Origin: Clostridia bacterium
GTDB taxonomy: Bacteria > Bacillota > Clostridia > TANB77 > CAG-508
Length of the DNA: 64,000 nucleotides
NCBI GenBank assembly: GCA_017469445.1
Contig: JAFUGK010000001.1
Coordinates: forward strand, 1-64,000
Reading direction: 5' to 3'
The notes under the pieces were generated by a model. It did not search any database, was not told the origin of the DNA, and saw only the letters and a program-made list of their open reading frames with translations. Position numbers and translations under genes: made by a program. Below, piece after piece: positions 60,283 through 64,000 of this stretch. Numbering within the stretch: the first letter of the stretch is position 1; each line of letters starts with the position of its first letter.

Positions 60283-61038
60283 CTATATTAGTGAATAATT
60301 TTGAATAACTAGATTTATAATTAAAATAACAGAGAAAATTCCTCCTATTGCATATTTCTTTTCTTGTTTATTAGAAATATCTATTATGTTTTTTAGGGCA
60401 ATTGCAAATAGTGTAACAATTATAGTCAAAAACATAGTTTTTGTTCCAATATATACTAAGGCAAGTAATAAATATGTAATTAAATCTAATGTATAACTTG
60501 GTTTTATTCTTCTAAAAATAAACATTCCTAATATTATTATAAAATATATAATATATCTATACATATTAACTCCTAGTATACATAGATATAGCATATAAAT
60601 TATAGTTATAATAAGTTCAAAGTTTAATACTCCTTTTTCAAATTTTTTATTTTCGAAATCTATACCTGCTGTAATTTCAAATACACAAAGATATATCATT
60701 CCAAATAAAATAAATATTAAATCTGTTATTTGCGTATTATATAAATCAATATCAAAAGATAGTCCAAATACCATAAAAGCAATACCTGATAATAGTTCTA
60801 AAATTATATATCTAGCTCTTATTGGTTTTTTACAGTATCTACATTTTCCCCCCAAAAAAATATAACTCCATACTGGTATTAAATCTAAGAAATTTAGCTT
60901 GTGATTGCAATTTGGACAAAAAGATCTTTTATGAGTTATATCTTCTTTTAAAGGTATTCTATAAACTGCAAGTGTGCAAAAGCTTCCTAAAAGTGTACCT
61001 ATTATAAAATATATTATAGCCAAAATAAATTTTAACAT
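60283..61038 (-). CDS. Prepilin peptidase paralogue with degenerate catalytic site
   Basis: 251 residues. The N-terminal half has four Cys (CPNC, CRYC) of the zinc/methylase domain, and SFCTLAVYRIPL, as in full-length PilD. The peptidase half keeps one Asp (ITAGIDFENKK) but the GxGDxK motif is replaced by YTLDLIT. It may do N-methylation while the copy at 35731-36478 cleaves (inference). ATG 61038 after GGAGG, in the pilus operon. Confidence 0.75.
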   Translation of the reverse strand: MLKFILAIIYFIIGTLLGSFCTLAVYRIPLKEDITHKRSFCPNCNHKLNFLDLIPVWSYIFLGGKCRYCKKPIRARYIILELLSGIAFMVFGLSFDIDLYNTQITDLIFILFGMIYLCVFEITAGIDFENKKFEKGVLNFELIITIIYMLYLCILGVNMYRYIIYFIIILGMFIFRRIKPSYTLDLITYLLLALVYIGTKTMFLTIIVTLFAIALKNIIDISNKQEKKYAIGGIFSVILIINLVIQNYSLI

Positions 61039-61061
61039 CATTACCTCCAGTTTATATTAAA

Positions 61062-61094
61062 TTGAGCATATACATTTATAATGCATATGCTCAA
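61062..61094 (-). terminator. Hairpin behind the pilin gene
   Basis: TTGAGCATA and TATGCTCAA pair over a 15-nt AT loop in the gap between pilin and peptidase paralogue; no T tract, so it may stabilise the pilin message. Confidence 0.55.
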
Positions 61095-61140
61095 AATGTG
61101 ATCAAAGCTTAATTAAGTTTTGCTTCATATCAACTAGAAA

Positions 61141-61386
61141 TTAAAAACTACCGTCTGTTGGTGTTATATAATTTGCACCTAAATATTTTCTGAATAAGTT
61201 ATCAACTTGATTGATGATATTTTGGTCATTTCCAGCTTGAGCATTGTATCTTTCTACTGCATTGTTTGCATTATCTATAATGCTTGTATTTCCTGTTAAA
61301 GTTGCTAATGCTACTCCAGCAAGTATTAATAATACAATAATTGTGATAACTAATGCTACTAATGTAATACCTTTTTGTTCTTTCAT
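61141..61386 (-). CDS. Type IV pilin (major pilin candidate)
   Basis: 81 residues. Signal MKEQKG/ITLVALVITIIVLLILAG followed by helix, then a short soluble part ending TPTDGSF. Glu5 is replaced by Ala. Small for a pilin, with AGGAG before the ATG. Upstream of the peptidase paralogue. Confidence 0.82.
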   Translation of the reverse strand: MKEQKGITLVALVITIIVLLILAGVALATLTGNTSIIDNANNAVERYNAQAGNDQNIINQVDNLFRKYLGANYITPTDGSF

Positions 61387-61441
61387 TTAAAAATTCCTCC
61401 TTCTTACGTTTTTTGTATATATTTAATTAATAAATATAACC

Positions 61442-61858
61442 TTATTTAGTAAATTTATTCTGGAAAAATGTTTCACTTGAATTTGTAGTACTGCTACTTG
61501 TAGATGAACTTGTTTTTTTAGTAGTACTCTCTGATGAAGATGGATTTTCATCTCCAGTTTCTTCTACAGAATACACTTCAAATGGATTAACTTTTCCTGC
61601 ATCATAATTTGTTTTCTTGTACCTGTCTAAATCATTTTCTGTTAATTCATATGTTCTTATTATTTGCTCATCACTTGATGTTAGTGGTATTTCTAATTCT
61701 TCCCTTACATCGCTTAATTCACTCGGCATTTGGTATGTTATTGTTTTAGGTATTTCTTTATTCATAGGATTGTAATCATAAAATATTACTGCTAAAATCA
61801 AGCCTATCGCTACTAATAATAACAACATTATAAAAACTTCTTTTATAATATTTTTCAT
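61442..61858 (-). CDS. Small inner-membrane pilus protein (PilP-like position)
   Basis: 138 residues; one N-terminal helix (about 8-28), middle domain with acidic residues, Ser/Thr-rich end (SSSESTTKKTSSSTSS). Position behind PilO fits PilP or a similar partner; sequence is not enough. ATG 61858 with GGAGG. Confidence 0.55.
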   Translation of the reverse strand: MKNIIKEVFIMLLLLVAIGLILAVIFYDYNPMNKEIPKTITYQMPSELSDVREELEIPLTSSDEQIIRTYELTENDLDRYKKTNYDAGKVNPFEVYSVEETGDENPSSSESTTKKTSSSTSSSTTNSSETFFQNKFTK

Positions 61859-61877
61859 GTGCTTTTCCTCCAATTAG

Positions 61878-62534
61878 TTAAATATTTGAATCTTGGTTTT
61901 CAGGATTTGTAGAAGATGTTGTTTGAGCATTTGATGTTATTGTATCTGAATTTATAAACACATCTTTTACTCTAAATGTAGCCTGCAATACTGAGCCATT
62001 TCCACCGGCTACAGGAACCATTTCGAATTCATCAATAGTAAATCCTAATTTATCATCATCTTCTATATCTCGTATAAAATCTGTCAAATCTGAATAATTT
62101 CCAGTTGATGTAAACTTTAAATCATTTGCATTAGGTGTATTATCCAAACTTGAAACAAGATCCATTTTTGTTATTACATTATTTGCTGTTGCGTGATTTC
62201 CCACTCTTGTCCACAATACTTCAATATTATATCTTTCACTCTGACTTGCATTTAGTATTTCTTGCTCACTACTATATACTACTAGTTCTTCATATGTTTT
62301 TTTCGTACTTCTAAGATTTTTTGCTGCTGTATTTAGTTCAGATAATTTAGCTGGGTAACTTACTTCTTCTAATTGATGTACATTACTAATCTTATCATCT
62401 AAATTTTTGCTTTCGTCCTTAATTTTTCCTATTCCATAAACTGAAAGCCCAGCAATTTGGTATCCATTGCTAATTGTGTTATAGCACATAACTCCCAGCA
62501 GTATTATAATTACTAAAATTAATACTTTTTTCAT
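61878..62534 (-). CDS. pilO: Type IV pilus alignment protein PilO
   Basis: 218 residues: helix at about 1-20, coiled coil (about 35-95), then a ferredoxin-like domain. Links PilN to the machine. Overlaps the upstream pilM/N gene by 4 bp (ATGA), so translation is coupled. Confidence 0.75.
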   Translation of the reverse strand: MKKVLILVIIILLGVMCYNTISNGYQIAGLSVYGIGKIKDESKNLDDKISNVHQLEEVSYPAKLSELNTAAKNLRSTKKTYEELVVYSSEQEILNASQSERYNIEVLWTRVGNHATANNVITKMDLVSSLDNTPNANDLKFTSTGNYSDLTDFIRDIEDDDKLGFTIDEFEMVPVAGGNGSVLQATFRVKDVFINSDTITSNAQTTSSTNPENQDSNI

Positions 62535-64000
62535 GGCAAATCTCCTTCTATTGTAACTTTTACAATTCCGTCTTGCTTAACACCACTATCTGATTTTACA
62601 TCATTTAATATTCCATCTACAGATAATTGCCCTTTGAAATATCCTAATTGTTCATATTTTTCAGATTGAGCTTTTATAACAATATGCTTATTCTGTGTAT
62701 TTTTTATAGAGGTTATTTGTACACTTTTTGGAACAGTAAACATTATTCTATTTAATAAATTAGGTATACTGTTTCTTGTTTTATTCTTTTCTGTAATTTT
62801 ATTACTTGTTTCTTGTAATTTTTTTATTCTTGTATCATATTCTGACGTTCTTGTTCTTATATTATTCAAATCAGAATCTGCGACTTTAATTTGTGCAGAT
62901 ACATAATTGGCTGTTTCATCTGCTAAAGCCTTTTTTTCTTCTATCTGTTGCCCTATATAATATGAAAATCCCGAATATAAAATTGTTATTAATAGTATTC
63001 CTCCTGCAAGTCTTAATAAGCTCTTTTCTATTCTATCTAATGGGCCTTTAAATCCATCTAATCCACCTGCAAAAGATATTTTTTTACCTGCTAGTGATTT
63101 TAATTTACCTTTTCCAAGTGATGGTAATTCTATATTTAAATTTGGCATTGGTATTTTTTCAAATATCCCCATAGTATTAAAGTTAAGCCCTTTTATTCCT
63201 TCGCCTAGTCCTTGCATTGCTAATGCTATCGCTGAATTAACTTCAATATAATCTTTTATTCTTGTAGCTTCTTCTCCATTACTTAAGAAATATGGTCTTA
63301 ATATTTGGCATTTGGTTTTTGAAAGATTATCTTGAAAGTATAAATCTATATTATTTATAATAGCTCCAGATCCAGTTATATATACTTTAGATATTCCTAA
63401 TGCTGTTTCCCCAATAAGTTGTCTTGTTGCTTCTACTATATTAAATAGAGTTGGCATTATATCTTCTAAATATTCGCTTGTATCATTTTCTTGCAATTCC
63501 ATTGTATAAATAGTTGTATTTTTACAAATATCATATGATCGAGCATAAGAATTTTCTTTAGCATTGATATTTGCCAATATGTTTTTCATTCCATCTTCTA
63601 GTACTTGTACTTTATATACTTTTCCTTCTATTATCAATGTTATTGTTGTTTTTTCTTCTATATTTACAATTGCCAAATTTTCTTTTGAGTCTACATCTAA
63701 TAAATTTGTTAATGCAATTGGTAATGGTTCTATATTTCTAAGCATTTTTCCTTGAAGTAATTGATTCTTTTTTGCTATATCTACTCTGTTTGTTGAAATA
63801 TGAACTGCTCTAATTTTTTCCTTATCATCTTTGCTTGGTATAAGAAAATGTCTTGTTTCTATAGTATTTTGTTTTTGTCCTGTTTCTTCACACAAAAAAT
63901 CAAATTCAGTTTTTATAGTTCTCTCAATATCCTTTTTATTAAGCATTGCAAAAATTTCGAAATAATTATATTGTTCATCAGATAAATTTATGCTAATTGG
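62531..64000 (-). CDS. pilMN: PilM-PilN fusion, 5' end beyond window
   Basis: The frame is open from the window edge to 62531, so the N-terminus is missing (at least 489 residues seen). The first about 270 residues have an actin-like ATPase fold of PilM (VYITGSGAIINN and INSAIALAMQ); then a linker and a helix near residue 335, coiled coil and ferredoxin-like domain of PilN. In most genomes these are two genes. No native stop or start between them. The ATG at 63946 is probably internal. Confidence 0.78.
   Translation of the reverse strand, partial: PISINLSDEQYNYFEIFAMLNKKDIERTIKTEFDFLCEETGQKQNTIETRHFLIPSKDDKEKIRAVHISTNRVDIAKKNQLLQGKMLRNIEPLPIALTNLLDVDSKENLAIVNIEEKTTITLIIEGKVYKVQVLEDGMKNILANINAKENSYARSYDICKNTTIYTMELQENDTSEYLEDIMPTLFNIVEATRQLIGETALGISKVYITGSGAIINNIDLYFQDNLSKTKCQILRPYFLSNGEEATRIKDYIEVNSAIALAMQGLGEGIKGLNFNTMGIFEKIPMPNLNIELPSLGKGKLKSLAGKKISFAGGLDGFKGPLDRIEKSLLRLAGGILLITILYSGFSYYIGQQIEEKKALADETANYVSAQIKVADSDLNNIRTRTSEYDTRIKKLQETSNKITEKNKTRNSIPNLLNRIMFTVPKSVQITSIKNTQNKHIVIKAQSEKYEQLGYFKGQLSVDGILNDVKSDSGVKQDGIVKVTIEGDLP

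Overview
The window is one chromosomal segment of a very AT-rich, Gram-positive-type bacterium. Gene content and style point to an uncultured, probably gut-associated member of the Clostridia: strong AGGAGG ribosome sites, a CIRCE-like operator before groES-groEL, PASTA kinase/PP2C pair, SpoVM-like and SpoVB-like sporulation genes, a SleB-like hydrolase, and clostridial type IV pilus genes. The genus cannot be fixed from this sequence.

The main result is a recoding pattern. Eight genes that look broken (engB, inlB-like, ylmH, a GH18 hydrolase, an M23 peptidase, a prepilin peptidase, rpe, pilC) are each interrupted by one extra base. In all eight the extra base is a C directly before an in-frame glycine codon (GGA six times, GGT twice), so the zero frame presents CGG. 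Skipping the C restores the family sequence each time. Reading every native-looking gene by eye (roughly 17,000 codons) I found no other in-frame CGG. CGG therefore behaves as a +1 frameshift signal, most simply because it is unassigned and Gly-tRNA reads the overlapping GGN, or because CGGN is read as a quadruplet. Four solitary genes of different composition (2212-2811, 21969-22385, 40732-41169, 41299-41571) do contain in-frame CGG, nine in total; they look acquired and are the main evidence to weigh against, or to test, the idea.

Layout: 1-4.5 kb serS, engB, one foreign-looking gene, nfeD-SPFH pair. 4.5-7.7 kb groEL-groES, a 146-bp inverted-repeat element, ppaC. 7.8-13.5 kb a cell-surface locus read leftward: TasA-like protein, SipW-type signal peptidase, DUF5305 protein, InlB-repeat protein. 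13.6-21.7 kb greA, aspS, a GH18/SH3 protein, ylmH, and unassigned coiled-coil proteins. 22-31 kb cell-surface and envelope genes (GH18, pilin-like LRR protein, acyl-CoA synthetase, polysaccharide deacetylase, Ca-ATPase), then tmRNA and tRNA-Trp. 31-41 kb methyltransferase, M23 peptidase, efp-pepQ, prepilin peptidase-yqeG, transporters, SleB-like and SpoVB-like proteins. 41-50 kb HerA-like ATPase, SSB-like protein, amidohydrolase, nth, spoVM, rpmB, bactofilin-like protein, rpe. 50-55 kb prkC, stp, rlmN, glucokinase. 55-64 kb a type IV pilus operon (pilM/N fusion, pilO, pilin, second prepilin peptidase-like protein, minor pilin, pilB, pilT, pilC), running off the right end.

The genome also carries several dispersed intergenic inverted repeats: a 136-nt pair, a 44-nt pair at gene 3' ends, a family of three about 75-122-nt elements with GGGGAC/GTCCCC ends, and a 34-bp perfect palindrome. 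No transposase gene is present in the window.
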